A DNA stretch of 64,000 nucleotides, from positions 3,354,501-3,418,500 of the forward strand of contig JANCIK010000005.1 in NCBI GenBank assembly GCA_028532985.1, in the 5' to 3' direction. Of the stretch, positions 25,452-36,565 are shown in pieces; position 1 is the stretch's first letter, and each line of letters starts with the position of its first letter. This DNA is from Stropharia rugosoannulata (lineage: Eukaryota; Basidiomycota; Agaricomycetes; Agaricales; Strophariaceae). A program made the position numbers and the translations under genes. The notes beneath the pieces were generated by a model. The model was not told the DNA's origin and made no database searches. It saw nothing but the letters and a program-made list of their open reading frames with translations.

Positions 25452-26545
25452 ATGCCGCCCCTTCAGCAACATACCCAAGCGCGCCGAGATATGTCAGCCC
25501 GAAGTTCTTTGTTCGATGCGCCATTGCGTTTGAAGTACGCAGCTTTACTTGAGCGGTGCGCATTGGGACTTGGAAGGCGACGCTCCTCCACCTCGATTTC
25601 TCTAGGAAGCCCCGACTTCCCCATTGCATACCCCGAACTGGTTCCATCGACAAACCATGCTTCTCTTTCTGCCAGTTACTCTGAGTCTGCTGATTCCAGC
25701 CAGAATAGCGCCAGAGATTATCAGCCTCCTAGTTCAATGGAGTCTGACTTGGACTCTCAAAGAATCGGCTATATTGACCGTCCTCCAAGTCCGCCTCTTC
25801 CAGGGATCGATGCAGCTCCTACTAATCATGACGTATTCAACAGCAATGCTCCTGAAGACATTTCTTTTGACGTACGGCTATGATCGTATATTCTTACCCT
25901 ATTTCTAACGACTCTATAGATGAAACAAGGGGCGGACGCTGAAGATGACTTCGAAGGCGCAGGCAATGGCCGGTGTCTCTCTTCAACTTTAGTGGATGCT
26001 TCGGATGATGCCGTGCAAGCGTTTGAAGACATACTTCGTGCATGCTCTTTAGGCGACAGTCTTGCTGTGGGTATGATTTAATCTACTTGCCATACGATGC
26101 TAAGATAGTCACTTTAGACTGAAGCATACCTTGCTAAGTGTTCCAACAAACATGTGGAGGACTTATTCGTTGCGGCCGTCGGCTTAAAAACGCTGTGTCA
26201 CTCCGCCAATTTGCCATTTTGCACGACATTGACTATCACCTACGCGAACTTGCGCCTCTTGTCAGAGTTTATCATAAAGATGTTGCAGCTTTCGGGCGAA
26301 TCAAGGAGTTTATAAACCTTCTAAGACAGGAGACAAACAAGGATGGGCATCGTAGTATTGATTTATACTGCCTGGAAAATCGACTTCCTGGTGACACTCG
26401 CTTTCACCCTTCGTTTACATACACCCATCAAGATAGCCAGGTGAAGGTGGAAGGACTCAGACAGAAGCATCCCATGGCTCGCTATAAAGCTCGTCAATTC
26501 GCTGAGCAACTTAGGCATCACTTGGCGGATTCTTATGAGGATTGA
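25452..26545 (+). pseudogene. 331-residue unknown protein, left copy (frameshift near 26178)
   Basis: Mirror of the open gene at 40559-41653. Exons are 25452-25871, 25920-26066 and 26118-26545. Around 26178 the left arm is one base shorter and carries a substitution, which breaks the frame between FVAAV and the downstream LRQFAIL segment. Confidence 0.5.
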
Positions 26546-27037
26546 CGTGCAGTTCTTTTACCGTGGGTCAGTCTTCCCAAATTTGTGGCGCTGTATGCTT
26601 TACTCTGATACAGTTTACTCTAGTATTTCCAGAGCCTTTACAGTCTTTACGGGATATCAGCTCTCAGCTTACTTGTGCCAACTTGACTTCACCCATCGTT
26701 TGTCTATGCTACTGGCCGTATATCATTTCCACTGCTTTTATTGGCTTCTTATCTTTCTTTCCACATCGTCTGCGTACTTTCTTATTTGCCAGTCATGTCT
26801 TGTTAAAGTTACTGTATTTGCTTTGTGCTTTTGTTTTGTACAACCCTGACTTTTTTGTATCTAAGTATTGTATTATGAAGTTTGGTGAGACAAGTTTGAG
26901 TAACCGTAGTGAGGGCCCAAGCAGCCACGATATTTTTTGGCAGTCATTCTAAAAATAAGTGTGACTTAATGTGACACTGACGAACTAATAATCATGACAC
27001 TGGTATGACATGTCTTTTTTTTGTCAAGTGCAGACAG

Positions 27038-27085
27038 TGCGACTGGCCTTGGTTCCGAGGCCACTTCGCCGTCCTCCAGCATGCA
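27038..27085 (+). repeat. imperfect direct repeat with hairpin core, unit 1
   Basis: The core GGCCTTGGTTCCGAGGCC can fold as an 8-pair stem with a two-base loop. A second unit lies 130 bp downstream at 27168-27237. Confidence 0.5.
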
Positions 27086-27167
27086 TCTGCGTGAAGCTGC
27101 TTTCTGCACAAACTTACCTAGCTTTCATTAAACAACTCTTCCAATGCAATGCGGTCTGTGCAAGCAG

Positions 27168-27237
27168 AGGCGACTAGCCTTGGTTTCGAGGCCACCTCGC
27201 CATCCACCCACATCATCCTCTAGCATGTGTTAATGTG
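27168..27237 (+). repeat. imperfect direct repeat with hairpin core, unit 2
   Basis: Second copy, with core AGCCTTGGTTTCGAGGCC followed by a diverged CACC-TCGCC-ATCC tail and TAGCATG. Both units recur in the right arm at about 39866-40066. Confidence 0.5.
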
Positions 27238-28101
27238 AAAGAAATGCACATTCCGTCAAACATACGCTTGTGCTGCTTCTCCTGAAATTTCCGGGCTGCC
27301 GTACTTATTGCCTTCAATGCACAGTTCTGCCAACAAAGAATACTCTCTGTTTGTGGCCGCCCACTGCGACATTTCCCGTCGTTAGGCATATATAACAAAG
27401 TCAGCATTCATTCGTTCCTTCAATCTCCCCACTAAAGGTGGTCTTACTGTTCTTACGTCTCCCTAAAGTCATTGAAGGTATATTTCACAAAGGCGTGGCC
27501 CTTCGCTACTACCGGAGGCCAACAAGAGCTTACTACCTACGGCCAAGTTGAAGAGATGAAAAATAAAAGGAGGATGCTGTTCGCCAGTCTTTGTGATAGA
27601 CGAATAGATAGAAGTGGAGCGTTGAGTATTCGATGCCGTCAAGAGATGATTTGTGAACGGAATTTTGACTCCATATGTTGCCAACTTCTCTGTTCTACCC
27701 GATTGAATTTTCCCCCCCCCCAATAACTAGTATTTCACAAGCTTCATCGCGATTGCCCTGATCATGTGGGCAGATCCTCGCAGTGGTACTATCTGCAGAC
27801 TACTCCTGTTATCTAGTCTCGCCGGCTACCAATGCAACGCTGCGCCGACTGTAGGATCCTGGAATCACTGTGAAATAAGCGTTTCATGATTATCCCCCAA
27901 GTCTCCAGGAGGTTCCAGCCAATTATGAATTTGCTTGTCGCAGCGCACAGCAGCAGCTGCGCAGCCAGCCTAACTATCACTACTCCTTCTAGAAACTGCA
28001 CAGTATGCCGTCATAACTTCAGCGGCTTAAAATGCTGGTGCATGGCCATGAATACAAACTTTGACTTTGTTGTTTCTGTCATTTCCCTCGAACACATAAG
28101 C

Positions 28102-29689
28102 ATGCCCTGCACAGATACTCAATCAATTTCACCGCAGAGCGTCGGTGATGTCTGCCCACAGGAGCCATCAACAAGTTTGGATAACAGCAGCGGGGATAAC
28201 TCACCTAACGATGTTGGTGCATTGGCTCCAGAAGAGGCCGCAAAGCAAATAAAATCGTTGAAGCGACAGCTGGCCACTATGTCAGAGCAGATAAACTCGA
28301 GCCATAAGCGTGCAAGAAAAGTTCGGTGAGATTCCTAAGCTTTGACTACAAGCTTCCGGCAGTTGATGGCCTACTTGCAGGACCACAATGACCCTTGGGC
28401 GAGGAATACGTAGGGTGGCCACACTATATGATAATGTAGCAAATGTGCTTGATGAAGTAGATGCTCAAAACTCAGAGCCTACAGACTTGACTATTGATAG
28501 AAGGTGATTCCTTAATCTATGTAGCTGTGTATTCTTTATCTTAACTAGCTACAGTCGGCTACGCACAGCTGCAGCTTGGCCAATTGTTTTGGAACTTGTT
28601 CCATCCCTGAAGCAGCTCCTCAAAGATGAGCAGGATGTTGACGTCATTGTAAGCTATCTGAATGAAGTAAGTTTAAAACAATTACTTTCAACCTTCAAGT
28701 CCATTTATTTTGTTTATTCTTTAGTTACAGCATGGGGCCAATAGCGCTCGCAGCGACGACGTTAATCGTATCAAAGCTGAAGTTTGTTCCAGGATCAATA
28801 GTCAATATAAGCCAGACATTCTTCTTCACAAAGGTGACCGCGCAAACCGGGGCATTCAGCATGACATATGTGGGCAACTTTTGTGCCCTGTAACCTTTGA
28901 CTGGGACAATCTTGAGTCAGTTTAACTGCAATTAAATTAGGCAGATTTTGAATGTCCCTAACAAAGGCTATAGAGTACGAGCAAACATTCGGGGCAGCAA
29001 AGATGGTTATGCAATCAACACCAATTACTATATAACGTGTTTATACTCAAAGCGTCCTGCAAATCTCAAGCGCATCGAAGAAGGATTTCTCCGTAGCGGT
29101 CTTTTGGTGCAGGTTAGTAGCTTACTTCCTTATTTATTAGCATATTTTATTTATATAAGATACACCAGATGTATGCTGCCATTTTCACTTCTCCATCTTC
29201 AGCTGATGCCGTAGTAGTTGATGACTACTGCCAACATCGACCACTCCCCACAAAATCCAGTAAATGCACGAAATCATCTGTTTCTGCACTTTTAGGAATG
29301 TCGGGCCAGGTTACTGGTAGGTCTATTGCTTATGCAGCAGTCATGGTCAGTGCTTATTACTTCCAGGGGATTTTCTTACATTCTGAAGCTTTGAACCAGC
29401 TTGTGTTTAATTTAACTGATGCTTCGCAATGGTCACACAGTCATAATAACTTCAATTTCGTGGATTTCTACAACTTTTTAGTTGATTATTTTGAGGAAAA
29501 GCGCAGCGAAGCTTCAATAAGGCGCGTTCAGAACCTTCTTGAATGGTGGAAAAGGTAATGCATGTAAACTGCTCAAGATAAAAGACTAACCCCATTTATC
29601 TCAGCAAAATTTTCCCCCAATATGTTGCTGTTTCAAAAGATAGTAATGAATCCCAAAGGCTCCTATTAGAACAGGATGATGATTATTAG
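28102..29689 (+). CDS. DUF6698-family protein, left intact copy
   Basis: Seven exons (28102-28325, 28381-28503, 28549-28666, 28725-28915, 28941-29112, 29160-29554, 29605-29689) give 435 residues. The N-terminal third is Ser-rich with a coiled-coil-like KQIKSLKRQLATM and basic KRARKVR. The rest matches the DUF6698 pattern of basidiomycetes: RSDDVNRIKAEV, NRGIQHDICGQLLCPVTFDWD, YAAIFTSPSSADA, a SVSALLGM and TGRSIAYAAV segment, then FNFVDFYNFLVDYFE and LEWWKR. The function of the family is unknown. The implied intron at 28916-28940 is only 25 nt, in both arms. An upstream in-frame ATG at 27886 exists. Confidence 0.8.
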
Positions 29690-30539
29690 CAAAATATCGT
29701 CCCTGGCCTTGATTTAATGCCTACCTCTCACACTGAATAAATAAGTATTATCTTACTTAACTTTCTGTCTTATTAAGCTCCCAGTCTGGCTCTACACATT
29801 AGCAACAGTCCAGTCTGATAGTCCATATTGGCCTTGGGTTTAGCGGAGCGCATAAGTAGAAGTGCAACACAGGGTCGAGGACTCGAGACCCCAGACCATG
29901 CCTGGGCCCGGTTAGATCCAAGCATCGCCTCCGCCCCATTCACCTTCTGTTTGGACAGAGGCCTATATTGACTCCTTCTGGTGATGCATGTAGCTCTGGA
30001 CATATAAGTCTGCTTAATCGTGGACTTATGCTTTACAAACTGTTAGTGCACTAGGTGGCCTTAACATCACCGGAGAAATTTTTGAAAACACGACCCTGTC
30101 CCTTTTCTCTTACATCTTGGCTATCACCAGTCCGGCTTCGGCTCCGGTTGCCTCTGAACTTGACAGTTCTGCTAGCTTCCTGTGGGCGCCGCCAACGTCT
30201 TACCAAGTAAAATGTTGACGCCAGTAGCCAAAATCTACTCCTCAATACCCTATCCCATCACAGAATTTGCCCCTGCCTTGTCAGCATCATCCTTTGAGGC
30301 GGTCCGTCGGTAGGCTCAACTATGTTGTGAAGCACAGAAAAATGACCCCCTCCCCACTTCAAGGACGACGGCTTTGCTACAGTACAATACAAACACTGGA
30401 GAAAGTGATGGGGCTGTCTGGGGACGGCAATTCTGCGTGTTCTTCTTCCAGCTGTAGACCTTTGATCCTCATACCTCCTTCTAGGACTCCAATTATCCAA
30501 CACGAACTCCACGTAAGCCTTTCCGTGGCATAATTCCCT
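29690..30539. other. intergenic stretch and decayed 5' end of AAA ATPase relic, left
   Basis: No complete gene. 29830-29900 contains weak matches to RNA polymerase III A and B boxes and a GGGTCGAG hairpin, but no tRNA could be folded. From about 30310, short stretches such as RRSVGRLNYVVK may be remnants of the 5' exons of the AAA ATPase relic that follows. Confidence 0.4.
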
Positions 30540-32000
30540 TCGGCGTCGGTACTGTCGCGGCCAGAGGCATGCTACCTACTGCCGGTACTCCGTCGAACTT
30601 GGGGAAAATAGGTAATGCCGGTATGCCTGGGATTTTTGGTGTCGCATCATATTACTTACAAATTTCAAAGCCCTTGCAGATGCCGATCCCCTTGGTGCAG
30701 AGCGTAACTTTCGACGAAGTCGGTGGACTAGATGATCGTGAGCATAGAACAGGCTCCGACTTTTTCATGTATTTATGTTTATTCTTCCAGATCTCAGTGC
30801 CTTGAAAGAAATGACCCTTCTTCCGTTCGGTTGAAGTGCTCCAGAGATTCAACGTAACTCCTCGTGGTGCTTTGTTCCATATGATGGATCTCCAGGGACA
30901 GGCAAAACCCTTATGGCTTGAGCACTAGCTGCTAGCTGTCGCTCTGGTGGTCGACAAATCTGTGGGTAGTTCAGTTATATGCCATTTTCTCCCATCCCCT
31001 TATACCCTTAATCAACTGCCTTTTTCATGTGGAAAGGTGCTGACTGCCTTTCCAAATGGGTTGTAGAAGCAGAGAGGCAACTACGTCTTCTCTTCAAAGA
31101 GGCGCGAAATTCATAACCCTCTATCGTCTACTTCGACGAGATCGATGGTCTTGCGCTCGTGCGATCGTCAAAGCAAGATCAAATCCACGCGTCCATTGGT
31201 AGTGCATTAAGGCTGGCTTTAATGGACGGCATGGATGGGTGCGGCCAAGTTGTTGTGACACTGTTGATCCGGCGCTGATTCGCCGCCCAGGACGATTTGA
31301 CCGAGAGTTCTACTTTGGCCTCCCTGGACTGGAGGTGCGTGAGAAGATTTTGAGTATCATGACAAGTAAATGGGCAGGCTGGGGTGGCAAGGAAAGTGAG
31401 AAGACGGAAGAAAAGCAAAGGGAGCTTTAAGAGAAAGTTAAAGGTTTGGCTAAATTAGTGAAGGGCTAGTACGGAGGCGCAGATCTCAGAGTGAGTGTAC
31501 TCGTATTGCATGTCCTCTTACTATGCTTGAAGTTATTGGCCGTGATTTACACCACTCCTAATGCGTAGGCCCTTTGCACTGAAGCTGCCATTCTCAACGC
31601 GATTCGACGTCGATACCTGCAAGTGTACAAGAGCAGTGAGCGCTTACTGCTCAAGCCAGAAACGATCGAAGTTGACTTACATGATTTCATGATTTTAAAA
31701 GTAATTTATTCGATTTGCGGTGGTATCTAGTAACGCTCATAGTAATTCTGCAGAGCCCGTCCCTTCATCTGCAAGATCCTCTTCGTCTGTAGCGACGTCT
31801 TTGCCCACGCAGCTGGTGCCGCTGCTACAAGATACCCTGGAGGATGATATAAAGACCGTTGTATAACGTGTATTGAGAAAAAACTTACTGCGCTGGAGGA
31901 AGCTGAGTTAGAAGATGAAGGCGGCAAGGAAGGTGCTCTAGAGAAAGAAATGCTGTCTCAAGGTACGTCCAGGAAAGATGCGTTAGGTTAACTATTTGTT
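30540..32000 (+). pseudogene. Yta7/ATAD2-type AAA+ ATPase pseudogene, left copy
   Basis: Ordered fragments of a bromodomain-type AAA+ ATPase (fungal Yta7/Abo1, human ATAD2; nuclear histone chaperone) are readable in shifting frames. They include GTPSNLGKIG near 30580, VTFDEVGGLDD near 30705, an old intron, SALKEMTLLP, the P-loop GSPGTGKTLMA near 30890 followed by an in-frame TGA where an Arg codon is expected, DCLSKWVVEAERQLRLLF, the Walker B YFDEIDGLA and SSKQDQIHAS near 31130-31190, [15 protein letters not shown] near 31290, and LPTQLVPLLQDTLEDD near 31800. Multiple stops and frameshifts are shared with the right arm, so decay came before the duplication. Confidence 0.85.
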
Positions 32001-32013
32001 GACTTAGATGTTC

Positions 32014-32275
32014 AGCAATGCAAACCCTTCGAGTATAAGGCCTGGGTCCAATCCGTAGAACATGCCTGGGTCAATGCCCAAGCCAATGAAGGTGAACATG
32101 TCTGGATCAAGGTGGAAGCTAAAGAGAGTGAACACGCCCGAGAACAAGATGTCATGGATCTCGGCGCTCAAGAGGCCTGGACTAATGCGAATGCAATTGC
32201 GACCACAACCAATCCAGTGCTATTCTCTGACCTTGCGCATATTGAGGACGTGGTCGATCAGCGGCGGGAATGAGC
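32014..32275 (+). other. open AWV-repeat segment downstream of AAA relic, left
   Basis: An open frame of about 85 codons ends in TGA near 32275. It contains four spaced units of the type E-x-A/V-W-V/I/T, as in EHAWVNAQ, EHVWIKVE and EAWTNANA. It follows a possible acceptor at about 32007 in the same direction as the AAA relic. It may be the surviving C-terminal exon of that gene or an unrelated helical repeat. Confidence 0.4.
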
Positions 32276-33460
32276 GCCCCCAGGATCCGGTTCAAATCTG
32301 AAGCAATTCAACAAGAAATCCTGAATGTACGGGCCTGCGCCCCACCAGCGTTGAGACTCAGGCCAAAGGACCAAGGTATTACATGTACTATTTAGATTAG
32401 CGTACATAGTAGAAGTCTACATTAAAAAGCAAGTTAATTACCGTGATATGATCAACATATATGGTGTCTACCATTGATCTAAGATCTGTAGTCTTTTTCA
32501 ACACTTCTTGTAATCTTATGATATCTCTTCAAATCCTATTATACAGTCAGTTTCAAACCATTGCCTAACTGTCTAAGCGTCTTTCTCTGCCATTTGGCTG
32601 TAATTATTTAGTAAGCACCTGTGGCCTATTTGAAAATTATATGATATGAACGCCTGCATCTACAGATGTAAGCCTGTGCTAAGAGAGTGGGCGTTGCAGT
32701 GTCACCCCTACTCTGGTGGGGAGAAGCAAATACTTTCCTAAGATTACTTGAGGATTCCAATAGTCAGACACCCAGCTTTCTAATTACAAGCATGTCGAAA
32801 AAAGATGGATTTTACAACGGTCTACATATACAAGAAAACATTACTACTCCATAATATTTGAGGCAACGATGATAATGAGTGATCGTGAATTTTTATTAGC
32901 ATAACCTTCATATCGTAGGAGATACTCTAACAGCCTTCCATCATTAATTTACATAGTTACATCCTTTACAAGCTATTAAAGTATTGTAATCTCTTGTCTA
33001 GCTTAGATGAATTGTATCATGCCATCTAATCTAAACATATCTATATTTTTAGAGCTTTATCAGACTGTCATATAATCCCTGCACAAAAACGTATCACTTT
33101 ACCAGTGCATTACATTTACGCAACAAATGGCAGCCAGCGGTTATATATTTGTTTAAAAATAACTTTTGAACTAAAGAAAACCATCTTGTATTGGCTCACC
33201 TTAGGCATAGCTAAGTAACTTCTACATATATATAATCACACCATGCAATGAAATTATAAGAGTGTCTCGTTTGTATGCTACTATATAACTATCAGACAGT
33301 ATTATAAGTATACTATTCCAGTTATGAGACCTTCAGGTACTAGGATAAAGCTATTAAAAGATATGCTGTAATGTTTTAGCGATATGTTACCAATTGCGGC
33401 ACATTACATCGGTTACACCAGGTTGTATGAACTTATAGAATTATCCCGGGTCACCCGATG
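32276..33460. other. AT-rich gene-free inner end of left arm
   Basis: Strongly AT-rich with stops in all frames and no coding signal. It directly abuts the central spacer. Confidence 0.7.
33447..33457. repeat. 11-bp interrupted palindrome at inner edge of left arm
   Basis: CGGGTCACCCG, a 5-bp perfect inverted repeat around one central base, lies 3 bp inside the arm end. Its partner is at 33650-33660. Such short palindromes can act as fold-back sites, but this role is inferred from position only. Confidence 0.6.
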
Positions 33461-33646
33461 TCATATGTAAATAAATAATATTAGCAAAGCGCGTGAATTA
33501 AGGCTGGAACAATACGTTTTCACGTCCGCTTGTACTATGAGATGAGGCGGAGTTCCTTTTTTAAAAAATTGGAATGCTGACAGAGCACTAATGCTCTTTT
33601 ACAAATTTTGAATAATTTAATAGATGTTGAATACGATCTAACATTG
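33461..33646. other. unique central spacer of the palindrome
   Basis: A 186-bp AT-rich stretch that is not self-complementary and separates the two arms. Both arms end with the same 14 bases next to it, and the very next bases on each side do not pair. No gene is seen; the open frame crossing 33535-33723 on the minus strand straddles the junction and has no recognisable content. Confidence 0.9.
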
Positions 33647-34831
33647 CATCGGGTGACCCGGGATAATTCTATAAGTTCATACAACCTGGTGTAACCGATG
33701 TAATGTGCCGCAATTGGTAACATATCGCTAAAACATTACAGCATATCTTTTAATAGCTTTATCCTAGTACCTGAAGGTCTCATAACTGGAATAGTATACT
33801 TATAATACTGTCTGATAGTTATATAGTAGCATACAAACGAGACACTCTTATAATTTCATTGCATGGTGTGATTATATATATGTAGAAGTTACTTAGCTAT
33901 GCCTAAGGTGAGCCAATACAAGATGGTTTTCTTTAGTTCAAAAGTTATTTTTAAACAAATATATAACCGCTGGCTGCCATTTGTTGCGTAAATGTAATGC
34001 ACTGGTAAAGTGATACGTTTTTGTGCAGGGATTATATGACAGTCTGATAAAGCTCTAAAAATATAGATATGTTTAGATTAGATGGCATGATACAATTCAT
34101 CTAAGCTAGACAAGAGATTACAATACTTTAATAGCTTGTAAAGGATGTAACTATGTAAATTAATGATGGAAGGCTGTTAGAGTATCTCCTACGATATGAA
34201 GGTTATGCTAATAAAAATTCACGATCACTCATTATCATCGTTGCCTCAAATATTATGGAGTAGTAATGTTTTCTTGTATATGTAGACCGTTGTAAAATCC
34301 ATCTTTTTTCGACATGCTTGTAATTAGAAAGCTGGGTGTCTGACTATTGGAATCCTCAAGTAATCTTAGGAAAGTATTTGCTTCTCCCCACCAGAGTAGG
34401 GGTGACACTGCAACGCCCACTCTCTTAGCACAGGCTTACATCTGTAGATGCAGGCGTTCATATCATATAATTTTCAAAAAGGCCACAGGTGCTTACTAAA
34501 TAATTACAGCCAAATGGCAGAGAAAGACGCTTAGACAGTTAGGCAATGGTTTGAAACTGACTGTATAATAGGATTTGAAGAGATATCATAAGATTACAAG
34601 AAGTGTTGAAAAAGACTACAGATCTTAGATCAATGGTAGACACCATATATGTTGATCATATCACGGTAATTAACTTGCTTTTTAATGTAGACTTCTACTA
34701 TGTACGCTAATCTAAATAGTACATGTAATACCTTGGTCCTTTGGCCTGAGTCTCAACGCTGGTGGGGCGCAGGCCCGTACATTCAGGATTTCTTGTTGAA
34801 TTGCTTCAGATTTGAACCGGATCCTGGGGGC
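33647..34831. other. AT-rich gene-free inner end of right arm
   Basis: Mirror of 32276-33460. Apart from one small difference near 34480 (an A run one base longer) I see no divergence. Confidence 0.7.
33650..33660. repeat. 11-bp interrupted palindrome at inner edge of right arm
   Basis: CGGGTGACCCG, the mirrored copy of the motif at 33447-33457, again 3 bp from the arm edge. Confidence 0.6.
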
Positions 34832-35093
34832 GCTCATTCCCGCCGCTGATCGACCACGTCCTCAATATGCGCAAGGTCAGAGAATAGCACTGGATTGGTT
34901 GTGGTCGCAATTGCATTCGCATTAGTCCAGGCCTCTTGAGCGCCGAGATCCATGACATCTTGTTCTCGGGCGTGTTCACTCTCTTTAGCTTCCACCTTGA
35001 TCCAGACATGTTCACCTTCATTGGCTTGGGCATTGACCCAGGCATGTTCTACGGATTGGACCCAGGCCTTATACTCGAAGGGTTTGCATTGCT
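34832..35093 (-). other. open AWV-repeat segment, right
   Basis: Mirror of 32014-32275, identical in translation. Confidence 0.4.
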
Positions 35094-35106
35094 GAACATC
35101 TAAGTC

Positions 35107-36565
35107 AACAAATAGTTAACCTAACGCATCTTTCCTGGACGTACCTTGAGACAGCATTTCTTTCTCTAGAGCACCTTCCTTGCCGCCTTCATCTTCTAAC
35201 TCAGCTTCCTCCAGCGCAGTAAGTTTTTTCTCAATACACGTTATACAACGGTCTTTATATCATCCTCCAGGGTATCTTGTAGCAGCGGCACCAGCTGCGT
35301 GGGCAAAGACGTCGCTACAGACGAAGAGGATCTTGCAGATGAAGGGACGGGCTCTGCAGAATTACTATGAGCGTTACTAGATACCACCGCAAATCGAATA
35401 AATTACTTTTAAAATCATGAAATCATGTAAGTCAACTTCGATCGTTTCTGGCTTGAGCAGTAAGCGCTCACTGCTCTTGTACACTTGCGGGTATCGACGT
35501 CGAATCGCGTTGAGAATGGCAGCTTCAGTGCAAAGGGCCTACGCATTAGGAGTGGTGTAAATCACGGCCAATAACTTCAAGCATAGTAAGAGGACATGCA
35601 ATACGAGTACACTCACTCTGAGATCTGCGCCTCCGTACTAGCCCTTCACTAATTTAGCCAAACCTTTAACTTTCTTAAAGCTCCCTTTGCTTTTCTTCCG
35701 TCTTCTCACTTTCCTTGCCACCCCAGCCTGCCCATTTACTTGTCATGATACTCAAAATCTTCTCACGCACCTCCAGTCCAGGGAGGCCAAAGTAGAACTC
35801 TCGGTCAAATCGTCCTGGGCGGCGAATCAGCGCCGGATCAACAGTGTCACAACAACTTGGCCGCACCCATCCATGCCGTCCATTAAAGCCAGCCTTAATG
35901 CACTACCAATGGACGCGTGGATTTGATCTTGCTTTGACGATCGCACGAGCGCAAGACCATCGATCTCGTCGAAGTAGACGATAGAGGGTTATGAATTTCG
36001 CGCCTCTTTGAAGAGAAGACGTAGTTGCCTCTCTGCTTCTACAACCCATTTGGAAAGGCAGTCAGCACCTTTCCACATGAAAAAGGCAGTTGATTAAGGG
36101 TATAAGGGGATGGGAGAAAATGGCATATAACTGAACTACCCACAGATTTGTCGACCACCAGAGCGACAGCTAGCAGCTAGTGCTCAAGCCATAAGGGTTT
36201 TGCCTGTCCCTGGAGATCCATCATATGGAACAAAGCACCACGAGGAGTTACGTTGAATCTCTGGAGCACTTCAACCGAACGGAAGAAGGGTCATTTCTTT
36301 CAAGGCACTGAGATCTGGAAGAATAAACATAAATACATGAAAAAGTCGGAGCCTGTTCTATGCTCACGATCATCTAGTCCACCGACTTCGTCGAAAGTTA
36401 CGCTCTGCACCAAGGGGATCGGCATCTGCAAGGGCTTTGAAATTTGTAAGTAATATGATGCGACACCAAAAATCCCAGGCATACCGGCATTACCTATTTT
36501 CCCCAAGTTCGACGGAGTACCGGCAGTAGGTAGCATGCCTCTGGCCGCGACAGTACCGACGCCGA
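35107..36565 (-). pseudogene. Yta7/ATAD2-type AAA+ ATPase pseudogene, right copy
   Basis: Mirror of 30540-32000 with the same stops, the same degraded P-loop region and the same [10 protein letters not shown] fragment at 35675-35866. It differs by only one or two bases in length near 35680. Confidence 0.85.

Larger units (their letters stand above)
26546..28101. other. intergenic stretch, left
   Basis: T-rich to 26950, then mixed composition. Frames at 26542-26952 are hydrophobic and Phe/Leu-rich only because the DNA is T-rich. The stretch holds the imperfect direct repeat at 27038-27237 and a poly-C tract near 27711-27720. 27886-28101 is open in frame with the DUF6698 gene and could supply an extended N-terminus. 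Confidence 0.5.
3069..33460 (+). repeat. left arm of giant inverted repeat
   Basis: The reverse complement of this stretch matches 33647-64000. The innermost matched bases are at 33460 and 33647. Open frames pair exactly in inverted order, with the coordinate sum drifting from 67107 near the centre to 67070 at the outer end. Differences seen are mainly one- or two-base indels in short homopolymers, a 13-versus-5 cytosine run near 17185, and some substitutions. The outer limit is unknown because the right arm is cut by the window end. Confidence 0.97.

Noticed and set aside
26535..26952. Phe/Leu-rich frames that look like membrane proteins
   Set aside because: The plus strand is T-rich, which gives hydrophobic translation by composition; both frames start inside or at the end of the previous gene.
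29830..29900. tRNA or SINE suggested by A-box-like TAGCGGAGCGC and B-box-like GACTCGAGACC
   Set aside because: No acceptor stem, anticodon arm or usual spacing could be folded; kept only as a remark.
33535..33723. 62-codon minus-strand frame across the palindrome centre
   Set aside because: It crosses the arm/spacer junction in AT-rich DNA and has no protein-like feature.
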